Shown here one piece after another: positions 1-10,289 of a stretch of DNA of 64,000 nt. The DNA is from Tolumonas lignilytica (GTDB taxonomy: Bacteria; Pseudomonadota; Gammaproteobacteria; Enterobacterales; Aeromonadaceae). The stretch is from the NCBI RefSeq assembly GCF_000527035.1, contig NZ_AZUK01000001.1:992001-1056000 (forward strand), in the 5' to 3' direction. The number at the start of each line of letters is the position of its first letter. Position 1 is the stretch's first letter. The translations under genes and the position numbers were made by a program. The notes under the pieces are model-generated. The model was given only the letters and a program-made list of their open reading frames with translations. It was not told the origin of the DNA and did not search any database.

Positions 1-405
1 GGTTTGTATTCTGTCATGTGAAATTTGTTAATTTGGTATTACCAATACATGAATTGTTAAACAAATTAGCAAAATCATTAACAACTGTCCACGAATTATC
101 TGATTAAAATCAAAAAATGTGGGAATTTTTACGCATTCCGCCTTACAGCAATTACAACGCATTAACAAATGAAACAGAGATGGGATGGTTTTAGATTTTC
201 ATGAGGAATTACAGTCTACTTAGCGAGAATGCGGGTGCGATAAAACCGATGGGAACGAGGTTTAAGATAGTTCATTAAAAACAATGAATTAACTTTGAAG
301 ATAACCGCAGTAAGGCTGTAGACGTTCTTCAGCCTCACGGGCCGATAAATGTAACTGGTTTGTAAAATCAGTTTAAAAAACGAACCGGTCTGACCATTAA
401 TACCG
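1..405. other. Intergenic region with no supported gene
   Basis: No convincing coding frame lies between the left edge and the end of the glycerate kinase gene. The stretch is AT-rich. Its clearest element is the inverted repeat TTGGTATTACCAA at 33-45, which has the TGGTnnnACCA form used by FadR-subfamily GntR regulators such as PdhR and LldR. The only gene inside the window here is transcribed leftward and ends at 406, so the repeat more likely serves a gene beyond the left edge. No terminator with a T-run was recognised. Confidence 0.5.
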
Positions 406-1539
406 TTAGCGGCAATGGATATGCAATGTGGCAGCCACATTCCGGGCGGTGATACGGATGTTTTCAGCCGCCTGCGTCAGTGCCTCTTCCAGCGTACAGA
501 CATGATTTAACACACTGAATACGCTATCGATGCCCTGCGCATAGACCAGTGAAAAATCCGCCCCCAGACTCCCGGCAATCGCAATGACGGGTTTGTTATA
601 GCGTTTTGCGATCCGGGCAATACCAACCGGGACTTTCCCGTTCACACTCTGACTGTCTAACCGCCCTTCGCCGGTGATCACGAGATCCGCTTCTGCAATC
701 GCCTGCTCCAGCCCCACCGCCGACGTGACCATATCAATCCCAGAGCGTAATTCCGCTTTCATAAAAGCCAGTAGTGCAGCGCCCGTTCCGCCGGCCGCTC
801 CCGCCCCTGGCGCAAACTCCACATCCACTCCTGATTCTTGCGCCACGATACGGGCGTAATGTTTCAGGTTGTCATCCAATAACGCGACCATCGCCGGATC
901 CGCCCCCTTCTGTGGGCCAAACACATGAGACGCGCCCGACGGCCCGGTGAGTGGATTGGTCACATCGCAGGCCACAATAAACTGGCAATGCGATAACCGA
1001 GCATCCACCTGCGCACAATCAATGCTGGCTAACGCCGCAAGCCCCACCCCGCCACGAGGAATATCAACGCCATACTGATCCAGCAACCGATAGCCCAGTG
1101 CCTGCAACATCCCCGCACCACCGTCATTGGTTGCACTGCCGCCCAGCCCGAGAATAATCTGAGTCACGCCCCGATCCAGTGCCGCCCGAATCAATTCACC
1201 CGTACCATAGGTGCTCGTGACTAACGGATTGCGGACAGATACAGGAATTCGCTCCAGTCCACTCGCCGCCGCCATTTCAACCACTGCACAATGCGGATTG
1301 ATCAGGCCCAGTTCCGCATCAATCGGATTTCCTAGCGGATCACTGACCGTAACGCTGATCTTCGTCCCTCCGGTCGCCGTCACCATGGCATCCACGGTGC
1401 CTTCTCCGCCGTCCGCCATCGGGAAAAGCCGATACTCCGCATCAGGAAAAACAGCACGAAAGCCGGCCTCGATGGCAGTTGCAACACCCAGCGCACTCAG
1501 GCTTTCTTTATAGGAATCGGGGGCAATGACAATTTTCAT
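406..1539 (-). CDS. Glycerate kinase (GarK/GlxK family)
   Basis: This protein of 377 residues phosphorylates D-glycerate to a phosphoglycerate (2-phosphoglycerate in the GarK/GlxK type), feeding glyoxylate, glucarate or allantoin breakdown into glycolysis. It opens with MKIVIAPDSYKESL, followed by DGGEGTVDAM, the glycine-rich GLGGSATNDGGAGML near the middle and ITGEGRLDSQS towards the C-terminus. All are family signatures, and the length matches the usual 380 or so. The ATG at 1539 is preferred over an in-frame TTG at 1548 because the family begins at MKIVIA. The gene lies about 80 bp downstream of ampD on the same strand. No glyoxylate genes adjoin it in the window, so GarK and GlxK cannot be told apart from context. 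Confidence 0.93.
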   Translation of the reverse strand: MKIVIAPDSYKESLSALGVATAIEAGFRAVFPDAEYRLFPMADGGEGTVDAMVTATGGTKISVTVSDPLGNPIDAELGLINPHCAVVEMAAASGLERIPVSVRNPLVTSTYGTGELIRAALDRGVTQIILGLGGSATNDGGAGMLQALGYRLLDQYGVDIPRGGVGLAALASIDCAQVDARLSHCQFIVACDVTNPLTGPSGASHVFGPQKGADPAMVALLDDNLKHYARIVAQESGVDVEFAPGAGAAGGTGAALLAFMKAELRSGIDMVTSAVGLEQAIAEADLVITGEGRLDSQSVNGKVPVGIARIAKRYNKPVIAIAGSLGADFSLVYAQGIDSVFSVLNHVCTLEEALTQAAENIRITARNVAATLHIHCR

Positions 1540-1618
1540 CAATGACAACTCGCGTTATGACTGAAAACTTATGACTGAAGACGAGCACCTTCGCACGAAT
1601 ACGCACGACCATCTCAGT

Positions 1619-2179
1619 TTACTTGATTAAAGTGCGATACTGCTCCCAGTCAAATGACGCGCCGGGGTCAGTTTTTCTGCCAGGGGCAACGTCGGCATGT
1701 CCGGTGATCCGGGCAGGCGTGATGGCCGGAAAAGCGTCTTGGATCGCGGTCGTGAGCATCGCCAGCTGTTGATATTGCGCCTCGGTATAACCGCTGTCAT
1801 CGGTGCCTTCCAGCTCAATACCAATCGAAAAGTCATTGCAGTTTTCACGGCCTTCAAACTGCGAACGCCCGGCATGCCAGGCGCGATCAAGAAAACTGAC
1901 GTATTGCACCACTTCTCCATCTCGGCGGATCAGACAATGTGCCGAAACCTCCAAATGTGCGATCGCTGCAAAATAAGGATGAAAATCAGGATCGAGGTGG
2001 CCCGTAAACAAGGCATCAATATAGGGGCCGCCAAATTGCCCCGGCGGTAAACTAATACCATGCACCACCAACAAAGAGATCGGCTCATTTTCTGGCCGCT
2101 GATTATAAAACGGAGAAGGACAATGCCGAGCCTCGGTGAGCCATCCCTGTTCATTTATCAACCATTTTTTTTGCAACAT
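1619..2179 (-). CDS. ampD: 1,6-anhydro-N-acetylmuramyl-L-alanine amidase AmpD
   Basis: AmpD is a cytosolic zinc amidase that cleaves the stem peptide from anhydro-muropeptides during cell-wall recycling. In species with an inducible AmpC its activity keeps the beta-lactamase low. The 186-residue protein carries the three expected zinc ligands: His40 in VVHGIS, His161 in GHADVAPGRKTDPG and Asp171 in the same block. The length is typical (about 183 in enterobacteria). The ATG at 2179 has an AGAGGT ribosome site 7 nt upstream. It is divergent from nadC, as in Escherichia coli, but the usual downstream partner ampE is absent and glycerate kinase follows instead. Confidence 0.96.
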   Translation of the reverse strand: MLQKKWLINEQGWLTEARHCPSPFYNQRPENEPISLLVVHGISLPPGQFGGPYIDALFTGHLDPDFHPYFAAIAHLEVSAHCLIRRDGEVVQYVSFLDRAWHAGRSQFEGRENCNDFSIGIELEGTDDSGYTEAQYQQLAMLTTAIQDAFPAITPARITGHADVAPGRKTDPGASFDWEQYRTLIK

Positions 2180-2203
2180 GGTAGTTTACCTCTCTGTTTT
2201 TAG

Positions 2204-3127
<924 letters not shown>

Positions 3128-3134
3128 ACCACTG

Positions 3135-3165
3135 TAAATCCGCTTCGGTTGCCGAAGCGGATTTA
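3135..3165. terminator. Bidirectional hairpin between nadC and the HAD phosphatase
   Basis: A perfect 14-bp stem (3135-3148 with 3152-3165) closes a three-base TTG loop just after the nadC stop. The following T-run is weak. Its position between two convergent genes suggests a shared terminator. Confidence 0.65.
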
Positions 3166-3222
3166 TCCTTGCTGACGCAGGCCGGTCATTCCAAAAACCT
3201 GACAACCCATTGCACAGGGGAA

Positions 3223-4035
3223 TCAGGTCAGGATGAATTTCTCAATGACGTGCGCCACACCATCTTCTTCGTTGGAATGTGTCACGTAATCAGCGATCGC
3301 TTTGATATCGTCAAACGCATTGCCCATCGCAACCGATAATCCGGCATACTCCAGCATATGCACATCGTTGCCCGCATCACCGACACAAATGACCTCTTCA
3401 GGTTTGATCCCCAGGTAATCAGCCAGCATCGCGACACCATTGCCTTTATTACTGTTTTTATTCAGAATTTCTAAAAAGAATGGCGCACTTCTGACTACCG
3501 TAAACCGCTCGTAATAATCTGCTGGAATTTGCTCAACTCCCGGAGACAAAATCTCCGGTTCATCCACCAACATCACTTTGATAATAGGGTGATCTTCGGA
3601 TAATTCATTGAAATCAATCAGTGTCAGCGCAATGCCGTTCATATCACGCTCATGGGCGGTGTAATGGCTGAGTTTTGGCGAAATCAGCCCCAGCTCAGTA
3701 GAGAACGCGTGTGTATTTACGCCGATTTTCTGGCTGATAGAATAGACATCATGAACATCTTTGCCACTGATCAACTGGCTACAGATGGTTTCCCGTGTTC
3801 CCACATTTTTGATCAGCGCACCGTTATAACTCAGCGCATAATCATCATTGCTAGTCAGTTCCAATTCGGTCAGGTAACGTTCTAACCCCTCAATCGGACG
3901 CCCTGATGCCAACACCACCTTCACCCCTTTCTGCCGGGCTTGTTGAATAGCACTTTTCGTTCGCTGAGAAATCGTACCGTCACCACGCAACAGCGTGCCA
4001 TCCATATCAAGAGCAATCAGCTTATACATCGTCAT
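3223..4035 (-). CDS. Cof-type HAD-superfamily sugar phosphatase (YidA-like)
   Basis: This 270-residue cytosolic HAD phosphatase of the Cof/YidA class probably acts on sugar or similar small phosphates. HAD motif I is LIALDMDGTLL, motif II is the VVLASGRP block, a lysine lies in the SNKGNGVAML block, and motif IV is ICVGDAGNDVHML. Length and layout match E. coli YidA (270 residues). The start is uncertain: ATGs at 4035 and 4029 and a GTG at 4038 are all in frame, and none has a strong ribosome site. The substrate cannot be read from the sequence. Confidence 0.88.
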   Translation of the reverse strand: MTMYKLIALDMDGTLLRGDGTISQRTKSAIQQARQKGVKVVLASGRPIEGLERYLTELELTSNDDYALSYNGALIKNVGTRETICSQLISGKDVHDVYSISQKIGVNTHAFSTELGLISPKLSHYTAHERDMNGIALTLIDFNELSEDHPIIKVMLVDEPEILSPGVEQIPADYYERFTVVRSAPFFLEILNKNSNKGNGVAMLADYLGIKPEEVICVGDAGNDVHMLEYAGLSVAMGNAFDDIKAIADYVTHSNEEDGVAHVIEKFILT

Positions 4036-4039
4036 CACC

Positions 4040-4299
4040 GGAATAGAAAACCTGCCACCATTTTATCGGATAAACCGGTTTCATTCAGCGGATTTAGCGC
4101 TTCCTTTCATCAGGAATGAATTAACGGAATTAATGCACCGTTTTTAATTTTCCTCAAATTCCATCGAATCAATAACACCCACCACACCGTATTGCACTTA
4201 ATAATAGGCATAAACACAGTATAAAAAACCAACATTTTTATTTGTTGTAAATTTTTAAACCACAATAAAGACAAACGCCAAAATTTTATTTAGGATCTA
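4040..4299. other. AT-rich upstream region of the riboswitch transcript
   Basis: No gene is apparent here. The region separates the leftward HAD gene from the rightward riboswitch-symporter unit and must contain promoters for both. I could not choose a clear sigma-70 promoter; TTGCAC at 4193 lacks a well-spaced -10. Confidence 0.4.
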
Positions 4300-4490
4300 C
4301 AGCCACCTTCCAATGTTCGGATGAAGGTAGCAGGAGAGGATGGTTCTACATCCACCGAAGAAGTGAATCTTTCAGGTGCCGCAAGGCGAGGACTGCTACT
4401 GGACGAGACTCTGAAGAGACCCGTTAAATCGGGCGCCGAAGGAGCAAAACCGCACGGTTGAAACTCTCAGGCAAAAGGACAGAGGGGATG
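4300..4490 (+). ncRNA. Tandem glycine riboswitch
   Basis: Two glycine aptamers lie in series in the leader of the symporter gene. A leader-linker stem pairs 4305-4310 (ACCTTC) with 4323-4328. Aptamer I is closed by TAGCAG (4328-4333) with CTGCTA (4393-4398) and contains the ACCGAAGAAG block. Aptamer II is closed by CTCTG (4409-4413) with CAGAG (4480-4484). It contains the near-consensus GCCGAAGGAGCAAA and CTCTCAGGCAAAAGGACAGAG cores. This is the classical tandem glycine riboswitch that senses glycine cooperatively. Riboswitches of this class are known upstream of sodium:alanine symporters in Vibrio. Confidence 0.96.
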
Positions 4491-4531
4491 GAACGATATA
4501 TCTGGTGATCCTCACCGGGTAGGTGTTCCCG

Positions 4532-4571
4532 TCTCCTCCTTTCACGAATGAACAACTTCGTTTCAGGAGGA
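4532..4571 (+). promoter_or_regulatory. Riboswitch expression platform sequestering the symporter Shine-Dalgarno
   Basis: TCCTCCT at 4534-4540 is a perfect complement of the ribosome site AGGAGGA at 4565-4571, with an inner ACGAA/TTCGT helix (4544-4548 with 4557-4561). Folding would hide the ribosome site. The same anti-SD strand can instead pair with GAGGGGA at 4482-4488, which overlaps the closing stem of aptamer II. That gives two exclusive states, so control looks translational. Confidence 0.75.
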
Positions 4572-4582
4572 TCTAAACAACT

Positions 4583-5953
4583 ATGCTTCATTCATTTCTC
4601 ACCGCCGTTGATGACTTTATCTGGGGGCCGCCACTACTGGCATTATTGATGGGAACAGGCTTGTACCTCACCATCCGCCTGGGTCTGCTTCAGGTGATCC
4701 GTCTGCCATTAGCGTTAAAATTGGTCTTTTTCCCGCCGAAACACGATGACAAAGAAGGCGATGTCTCCAGCTTCGCGGCATTGTGTACTGCCTTATCAGC
4801 CACGATCGGTACAGGGAATATCGTCGGGGTCGCCACTGCCGTCAAACTGGGTGGTCCGGGTGCTATATTCTGGATGTGGATTGCCGCTTTTCTGGGGATG
4901 GCCACCAAATATTCCGAAGGCTTGCTTGCCGTGCGTTACCGCCAGAAAGATGCCAATGGTCAGATGAGCGGTGGCCCGATGTACTATCTGGAGAAAGGTC
5001 TGGGCAGTAAATTTCTGGCCTGCGCCTTTGCCTTATTTGGTATCGGCGTCGCATTGTTCGGTATTGGTACTTTTCCTCAGGTAAATGCCATTGCAGATGC
5101 GGCACAGTTTGCTTTCGAAGTGCCGAAATGGATCACAGGGCTGACGCTGGCCGTTCTGGTTGCACTCATTACCGTGGGTGGCATTGAGTCTATCTCTCGT
5201 GTCTCCACCAAAGTCGTGCCCTTTATGGCCGCGCTGTATGTCATAAGCTGTTTGGCGGTCATATATCTCCATGTTGACCAAATGCCTGCAGTCATTGATC
5301 AGATTTTGAGTGCAGCCTTCACGACAACTGCTGCCACGGGTGGTTTTGCCGGTGCCACTATGATGCTTGCATTGCAGGCTGGGGTTGCGCGCGGTGTATT
5401 TTCTAATGAATCAGGATTAGGATCAGCACCTATTGCAGCCGCCGCCGCAAAAACAGACTCTTGTGTTGAACAAGGGTTAGTCTGTATGACCGGAACCTTC
5501 TTCGACACCATTATCATCTGCACCATGACCGGGATCACCTTGGTTTTAACCGGTGCTTGGCAGTCTGAGGTCGCAGGCACTGCGATGACGAATATGGCCT
5601 TTACGCAAGGCATAGGTAGTCAATTAGGCTTTTATCTGGTCAATATTGGTTTATTGTTCTTTGCCTTCACCACCATCATTGGCTGGAACTACTATGGTGA
5701 ACGCTGTACAGAATATTTGTTAGGTGTTAAGGCCATTAAACCTTATCGTTGGCTCTTCGTCATTCTGGTTGCCGTAGGTGCCTTACTGCATCTGGATTTG
5801 ATTTGGGTCATTGCGGATATAGTGAACGGGCTGATGGCGATTCCTAACCTGATCGGGTTGATTGGTTTACGTCATATCATCACAACAGAAACGTTTGCTT
5901 ACTTTGGTGCGCCAAATACAGCAACAACTGAAGCTGATACAGAAATCGGCTGA
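4583..5953 (+). CDS. Sodium:alanine/glycine symporter (AGCS family)
   Basis: This inner-membrane secondary transporter of the alanine or glycine:cation symporter family imports small amino acids with sodium. The 456-residue protein is hydrophobic throughout, with about ten or eleven predicted membrane segments. It shows the conserved GTGNIVGVATAVKLGGPG block near residues 75-92 and the NESGLGSAP signature at about residue 275. The glycine riboswitch in its leader indicates that glycine is a physiological substrate or signal. AGGAGG lies 12 nt before the ATG, somewhat far, and forms one arm of the expression platform. Confidence 0.95.
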   Translation: MLHSFLTAVDDFIWGPPLLALLMGTGLYLTIRLGLLQVIRLPLALKLVFFPPKHDDKEGDVSSFAALCTALSATIGTGNIVGVATAVKLGGPGAIFWMWIAAFLGMATKYSEGLLAVRYRQKDANGQMSGGPMYYLEKGLGSKFLACAFALFGIGVALFGIGTFPQVNAIADAAQFAFEVPKWITGLTLAVLVALITVGGIESISRVSTKVVPFMAALYVISCLAVIYLHVDQMPAVIDQILSAAFTTTAATGGFAGATMMLALQAGVARGVFSNESGLGSAPIAAAAAKTDSCVEQGLVCMTGTFFDTIIICTMTGITLVLTGAWQSEVAGTAMTNMAFTQGIGSQLGFYLVNIGLLFFAFTTIIGWNYYGERCTEYLLGVKAIKPYRWLFVILVAVGALLHLDLIWVIADIVNGLMAIPNLIGLIGLRHIITTETFAYFGAPNTATTEADTEIG

Positions 5954-5998
5954 TAACGCATACCATTCTGTCTATCGCATTGATATTCAGATACACAT

Positions 5999-6028
5999 AA
6001 AAAAACCGGCTTCAAGCCGGTTTTTTTG
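5999..6028. terminator. Bidirectional Rho-independent terminator
   Basis: The hairpin AAAACCGGCTT/AAGCCGGTTTT (about 6002-6025) has T-runs on both strands. It serves the rightward symporter gene and the leftward hupA gene. Confidence 0.9.
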
Positions 6029-6049
6029 TAAATCGAGTAAACAGTTAAC

Positions 6050-6325
6050 TTAGTTGTTTACTGTATCTTTCAATGCCTTCCCTGCAACAAACGTAGGCAC
6101 GTTAGAAGCGGCAATGGTGATTTCCTGACCTGTCTGTGGGTTACGACCAGTACGACTTGCACGGTGATTTACTTTGAAAGTACCGAATCCAACCAACTGA
6201 ACAGGATCACCTTCTTTCAGGCTTTGAGTAATGGTATCGAGAATCTGCTCCAGTGCCGCTTTAGCCTGGGCTTTGCTCATGTCAGCCTTGGCTGCAATCG
6301 CATCAACAAGCTCAGTTTTGTTCAT
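6050..6325 (-). CDS. hupA: DNA-binding protein HU-alpha
   Basis: HU is a small histone-like nucleoid protein that bends and compacts DNA as a dimer. The 91-residue protein contains the family core [14 protein letters not shown], the arm block [15 protein letters not shown] with the intercalating proline, and a [12 protein letters not shown] tail. The ATG at 6325, with AAGGA 7 nt upstream, gives the standard N-terminus [12 protein letters not shown] two codons further upstream is not supported. It follows yjaG on the same strand and sits near hemE and rsd, the same neighbourhood as E. coli hupA, which supports the HU-alpha assignment over HU-beta. Confidence 0.96.
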   Translation of the reverse strand: MNKTELVDAIAAKADMSKAQAKAALEQILDTITQSLKEGDPVQLVGFGTFKVNHRASRTGRNPQTGQEITIAASNVPTFVAGKALKDTVNN

Positions 6326-6520
6326 ACGCAATCCTTATTATGTAAGCCGATCAAAAAAGCTGCCTCAATCTAGTCAAAATTAATCTGACTGGCAAAAACT
6401 TTCTGCCATGACGCCATGAAAAACAGCACATTTTCACTGAGAACTACATTGCTGTCACAAAATATCCTGTCCATTGATTCAACTTTATACTGACTGATGA
6501 TATTTCATGCAGCCTGGCTG

Positions 6521-7099
6521 CTAGTCCAACGCGATCCCCAGATTTGAAATACCATTCCCGGTAGCCAGCGTTTTTATATTCCAAATGACTTCAGCATCTC
6601 GGGGCCGTGAGACCTGCGCCAGTAATTCGACCTGAAACGCCATTTCGTCTTCAATTAATGGCTCAGCGTAAAGTTCTTCGGCGGAAAGTTCCTTTTCTTG
6701 CTGCATTTCAATGAAACCAACAACGCTGCCTAACGATGTCTGACTCACATCATAGGCTTCATCGCCCAGACGAAACACCACCGAATTATAGGCTGTCGCC
6801 AACGCCACACAGGCATCTAACGCAGGCCATGCACCATAGCATTCTTCACTTTGCGGTTCCGGCATGTTGGATTCTATTTGTTCCAATATCGCGGATAAAT
6901 CGATCCGCATGCTTTTTTCGGTCAGATACTGCCACATGGTATCGAGCGCATGACGGATCAGTTTGGTGTCACCACGCCCCGTGCTTTCAGCATACAGACA
7001 ATAATTGGGATACATTCTTTCACTTAAAGCCAATGCAAAGACGGTTTGCTGCCATGGCATCAGCTTATGCAGTTTCTTATAGAATTTGTCACCAAACAC
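6521..7099 (-). CDS. yjaG: YjaG-family protein (DUF416)
   Basis: This conserved cytosolic protein of unknown biochemical role is 192 residues long from the GTG at 7099. The start is chosen because AAGGAG lies 7 nt upstream and the length then matches E. coli YjaG (196). A longer open frame running to 7219 adds cysteine-rich sequence with no family match. Recognisable blocks are PWQQTVFALALSERMYPNY near the start, AWPALDACVALA in the middle and a GNGISNLGIALD C-terminus. It precedes hupA exactly as in enterobacteria. No catalytic motif was identified. Confidence 0.88.
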   Translation of the reverse strand: MFGDKFYKKLHKLMPWQQTVFALALSERMYPNYCLYAESTGRGDTKLIRHALDTMWQYLTEKSMRIDLSAILEQIESNMPEPQSEECYGAWPALDACVALATAYNSVVFRLGDEAYDVSQTSLGSVVGFIEMQQEKELSAEELYAEPLIEDEMAFQVELLAQVSRPRDAEVIWNIKTLATGNGISNLGIALD

Positions 7100-7372
7100 A
7101 GGATTCTCCTTTATACAAGAGCTGAATTGTATGCCACTCAACCGAGAATGAAAAACGAACTCACACCAAAAACATGAACAAACCCCATCCGACATCGCAC
7201 AAAAAACAAACAATTGCACTGCGTAACCAGATTTCCGGGCTCATTTTATTGTCATAGCCCTACTCTACGTGATACAAATCTAACTTTGTGCCATCTAGGG
7301 AAAAACTAATTTTTACCCTGCATTTAGTGATGGTATAACAGTCTAATTTTTCAACAGAGCGAAGACAAAACA

Positions 7373-8938
7373 ATGAAACGGATTTTGACACCGTTTACAG
7401 GTTTGGCGAATCGTGAATTACCCATTCCCCGACAGCACCTGTACGCTATCATTATGCTGGCATGTTTCTCTGTAGCCAGTATTACTCTGTTGCCCCCACC
7501 CGGGGAATTATTGACCAATAAACCGATCCCTGTTGCCAGCGATGATGTTTCTGTCGATGCTGAATTAAGTAAACAAGCAGCAGACACTGAATTTGTAAAC
7601 GTACCAAGTGATTCGCTACTTGACGATGACGGCATTACCGATGACATGACTGCGTCAACCGGTGAACTCCAGTTAATGGACTATGTGGTCAAAGATGATG
7701 ACAATTTGTCGTACATTTTTAACACGTTAAACTTGTCGCCAGCCACCTTGCAAAAATTACTGGAAGTCGACATCCAGAATTCTTTAGTCCGCTTGAAGCC
7801 TGGGCAAAAAATCTCTTTTTACCTTGATGACGCAAACGTTGTTCAAAAGTTATATATCCCTTTAGATCTTGATAAGCATGTTGTCTTTGAACGTAAAGGC
7901 GATGGTTATCAGTCTCACGTTGAAAAAAATGGCGATGTAACTGACAACACCACACAAGACAGTGTCGCGACAACCGATGAAGATACCCAATCTGCTGCTG
8001 ATACACAGACTGTTTCGACTGAAAACACGAAAGTCAGTAAGAAAGAAGCTGCGCGTATCGCTGCCGATGAAAAAGCCAACAAAAAAGCAGCAGAAAAATC
8101 AAAAGCAGCCGAGAAAAAAGAAACAGTTCGCCCAGCTGTTCGCCCAACACGGGTTTTACGCGGTACAATTTCAGGCTCTTTTGGTAACAGCGCTCGTAAC
8201 GCAGGTTTAAGCGCCGGACATATTCACCAAGTTGCACGTCTGTTTCAGGGGCGAATTGATTTTCGTCGCGACTTGAAAAGTGGTGACAAATTCAAAGTCT
8301 TGTTTGATCGCAATACTGTGGCTGGGAAAGCTGAAAGTGATGCTCGTGTTTTAGCTGTCATACTCACCGCCAAAGGCAAAACCTATTCAGCCTTCCGTAG
8401 TGCCAGCGACAACCAGTTTTATGATGATGATGGCAGCAGCCTCAGCATGACCAAAAGTGGTAAGTTCATGCGTTATCCCATCCCATCGTCTACTAAAGTC
8501 AGCTCTGGATTTAACCCTCATCGTCTTAACCCTGTTACAGGCCGTGTCATGGCCCATAACGGCACCGACTTCTCCGTACATGTCGGAACTCCTATTGAAG
8601 CCACTGGTGATGGCGTAGTGGTTAAGGCTACACGTCATCCAGACATGGGGATCTACATAGTTCTTCGTCATACTGGTCGCTACAGTACTGTTTATATGCA
8701 TCTCAGTAAATCACTGGTAAAACCAGGACAGAAGATTAAGATGGGACAAGTGATTGCTCTTTCAGGCAATACCGGTCGTTCAACCGGGCCACACTTACAC
8801 TACGAATTCCATGTCAACAATCGTCCTGTAGATGCAATGCGTGTCGATTTGCCAATGAATGAACCGATGCAAAATACCGCGAAGAAATCGTTGTTGGCGA
8901 AAATTAATGAATATAAACGTATGATGAATGCCGGATAA
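7373..8938 (+). CDS. mepM: Peptidoglycan DD-endopeptidase, MepM/YebA type (M23 metallopeptidase)
   Basis: A periplasmic, membrane-anchored zinc endopeptidase that cuts peptide crosslinks so the cell wall can expand. The 521-residue protein has an N-terminal membrane anchor (about 23-42) and an OapA/LysM-like domain starting near YVVKDDDNLSYIF. A lysine/alanine-rich linker of roughly 70 residues follows at about 190-260. A Csd3-type second domain (GTISGSFGNSARNAGLS) precedes the C-terminal M23 domain. Zinc ligands are visible in AHNGTD (HxxxD) and in GPHLHYE (HxH). It is about 80 residues longer than the E. coli protein, mainly in the linker. It is a single gene, divergent from yjaG, with its own terminator. 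Confidence 0.9.
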   Translation: MKRILTPFTGLANRELPIPRQHLYAIIMLACFSVASITLLPPPGELLTNKPIPVASDDVSVDAELSKQAADTEFVNVPSDSLLDDDGITDDMTASTGELQLMDYVVKDDDNLSYIFNTLNLSPATLQKLLEVDIQNSLVRLKPGQKISFYLDDANVVQKLYIPLDLDKHVVFERKGDGYQSHVEKNGDVTDNTTQDSVATTDEDTQSAADTQTVSTENTKVSKKEAARIAADEKANKKAAEKSKAAEKKETVRPAVRPTRVLRGTISGSFGNSARNAGLSAGHIHQVARLFQGRIDFRRDLKSGDKFKVLFDRNTVAGKAESDARVLAVILTAKGKTYSAFRSASDNQFYDDDGSSLSMTKSGKFMRYPIPSSTKVSSGFNPHRLNPVTGRVMAHNGTDFSVHVGTPIEATGDGVVVKATRHPDMGIYIVLRHTGRYSTVYMHLSKSLVKPGQKIKMGQVIALSGNTGRSTGPHLHYEFHVNNRPVDAMRVDLPMNEPMQNTAKKSLLAKINEYKRMMNAG

Positions 8939-8958
8939 TCGTTTTTCATCCATACTTA

Positions 8959-8995
8959 GCAATAAAAAAACGGCCTAAAGCCGTTTTTTTATTGC
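8959..8995. terminator. Bidirectional terminator between mepM and hemE
   Basis: A perfect 16-bp stem (8959-8974 with 8980-8995) contains the CGGC/GCCG core flanked by A-runs and T-runs, with the loop CTAAA. It can end both convergent transcripts. Confidence 0.92.
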
Positions 8996-9008
8996 CTGTA
9001 ATCCGCTG

Positions 9009-10073
9009 TTATTGGTGATATGGCGCAGAAAAATGGTGCACCGCATCAACAAAGGTTTTCACGCGTTCAGGTTCAATATCTGGAGTAATACCGTGCCCCA
9101 GATTAAACACATGACCGGAACCATGACCATATGCCTGTAAAATTTGCTGAACCTTGTGAGTTACCAGCGCATCATCACCAAGCAATACCGCAGGATCCAT
9201 ATTCCCTTGTAAAGCAACTCTATTTCCAACTTGCTGTCTGGCCATCGAAATATTCGTCGTCCAGTCTAAACCAATGGCATCACATCCCGATGCAGCAATT
9301 GCGTCGAGCCACTGGCCGCCACCTTTGGTAAATAAGGTGATAGGGATGGTTCTGCCTTCATGCTGACGCTGAATGCCCTGAACAATTTGAGTCATATATT
9401 GCAGTGAAAAGGTCTGATAATCGTCATGAGACAGCACCCCACCCCATGTATCAAAAATCATCACAGCATCAGCACCAGCAGCAATCTGAGCATTCAAATA
9501 CTGGATCACACTCTCAGCCAATTTAGCCAGTAAACCATGTAACAACTGCGGTTCGCGATACAACATTTGTTTAATGCGGCTAAATTGTTTACTGCTGCCA
9601 CCTTCCACCATGTAGGTTGCTAATGTCCAAGGACTACCGGAAAAACCAATTAATGGAACTTTTTGTTTTAGTTCCTTTTTTATAGTGCGTACTGCATCCA
9701 TGACATAACGCAATTCACTTTCCGGATCAGGAATTGGCAATGTATCCACATCACGTTGGTGCTGAATGACCTTGGCAAATCTAGGGCCTTCACCCGCCCC
9801 AAAACTGAGCCCTAATCCCATTGCATCAGGAATCGTCAGGATATCGGAAAATAAAATGGCCGCGTCCAGCTCAAAACGACGCAGTGGTTGTAATGTCACT
9901 TCACATGCCAATTCAGGTGACTGACACAACGTCATAAAATCACCGACTTCGGCACGTAGTTGTCGGTACTCAGGAAGATAACGCCCTGCCTGACGCATTA
10001 ACCAAACGGGCGTTCTATCAACAGGCTGACGCAATAAAGCGCGTAAATAACGATCATTTTCTATTTGTGTCAT
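9009..10073 (-). CDS. hemE: Uroporphyrinogen decarboxylase
   Basis: HemE removes the four acetate carboxyls of uroporphyrinogen III to give coproporphyrinogen III in heme synthesis. The 354-residue protein has the diagnostic N-terminal [16 protein letters not shown] block, the [14 protein letters not shown] block with the catalytic aspartate, [17 protein letters not shown], and GNMDP and FNLGHGI towards the C-terminus. Length equals that of E. coli HemE (354). The initiating ATG has no strong ribosome site. It is divergent from rsd; nudC and nfi, present between these genes in E. coli, are missing here. Confidence 0.98.
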   Translation of the reverse strand: MTQIENDRYLRALLRQPVDRTPVWLMRQAGRYLPEYRQLRAEVGDFMTLCQSPELACEVTLQPLRRFELDAAILFSDILTIPDAMGLGLSFGAGEGPRFAKVIQHQRDVDTLPIPDPESELRYVMDAVRTIKKELKQKVPLIGFSGSPWTLATYMVEGGSSKQFSRIKQMLYREPQLLHGLLAKLAESVIQYLNAQIAAGADAVMIFDTWGGVLSHDDYQTFSLQYMTQIVQGIQRQHEGRTIPITLFTKGGGQWLDAIAASGCDAIGLDWTTNISMARQQVGNRVALQGNMDPAVLLGDDALVTHKVQQILQAYGHGSGHVFNLGHGITPDIEPERVKTFVDAVHHFSAPYHQ

Positions 10074-10289
10074 TTTATTGTTCTGATTGCTTCATATTGG
10101 TTAATTCTAACATTCTGCCACTTAACATGCTGCTAACAATCTGCAAACTGACTAAAGCATAATCGAGATAGCGACCGAAAAGAGACTTGCTTAACAGTTG
10201 TAATATTCAATGGTGTGTCATTTTTACCAAAAGCCGCACAATGTGTTCAAAAGGAATTAAATTTCCGACTCGCGAACAAAGGAGGCAAC

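Noticed and set aside
7100-7219. N-terminal extension of yjaG to 7219
   Set aside because: It adds 40 residues absent from the family, while the GTG at 7099 has a good ribosome site and gives the normal length.
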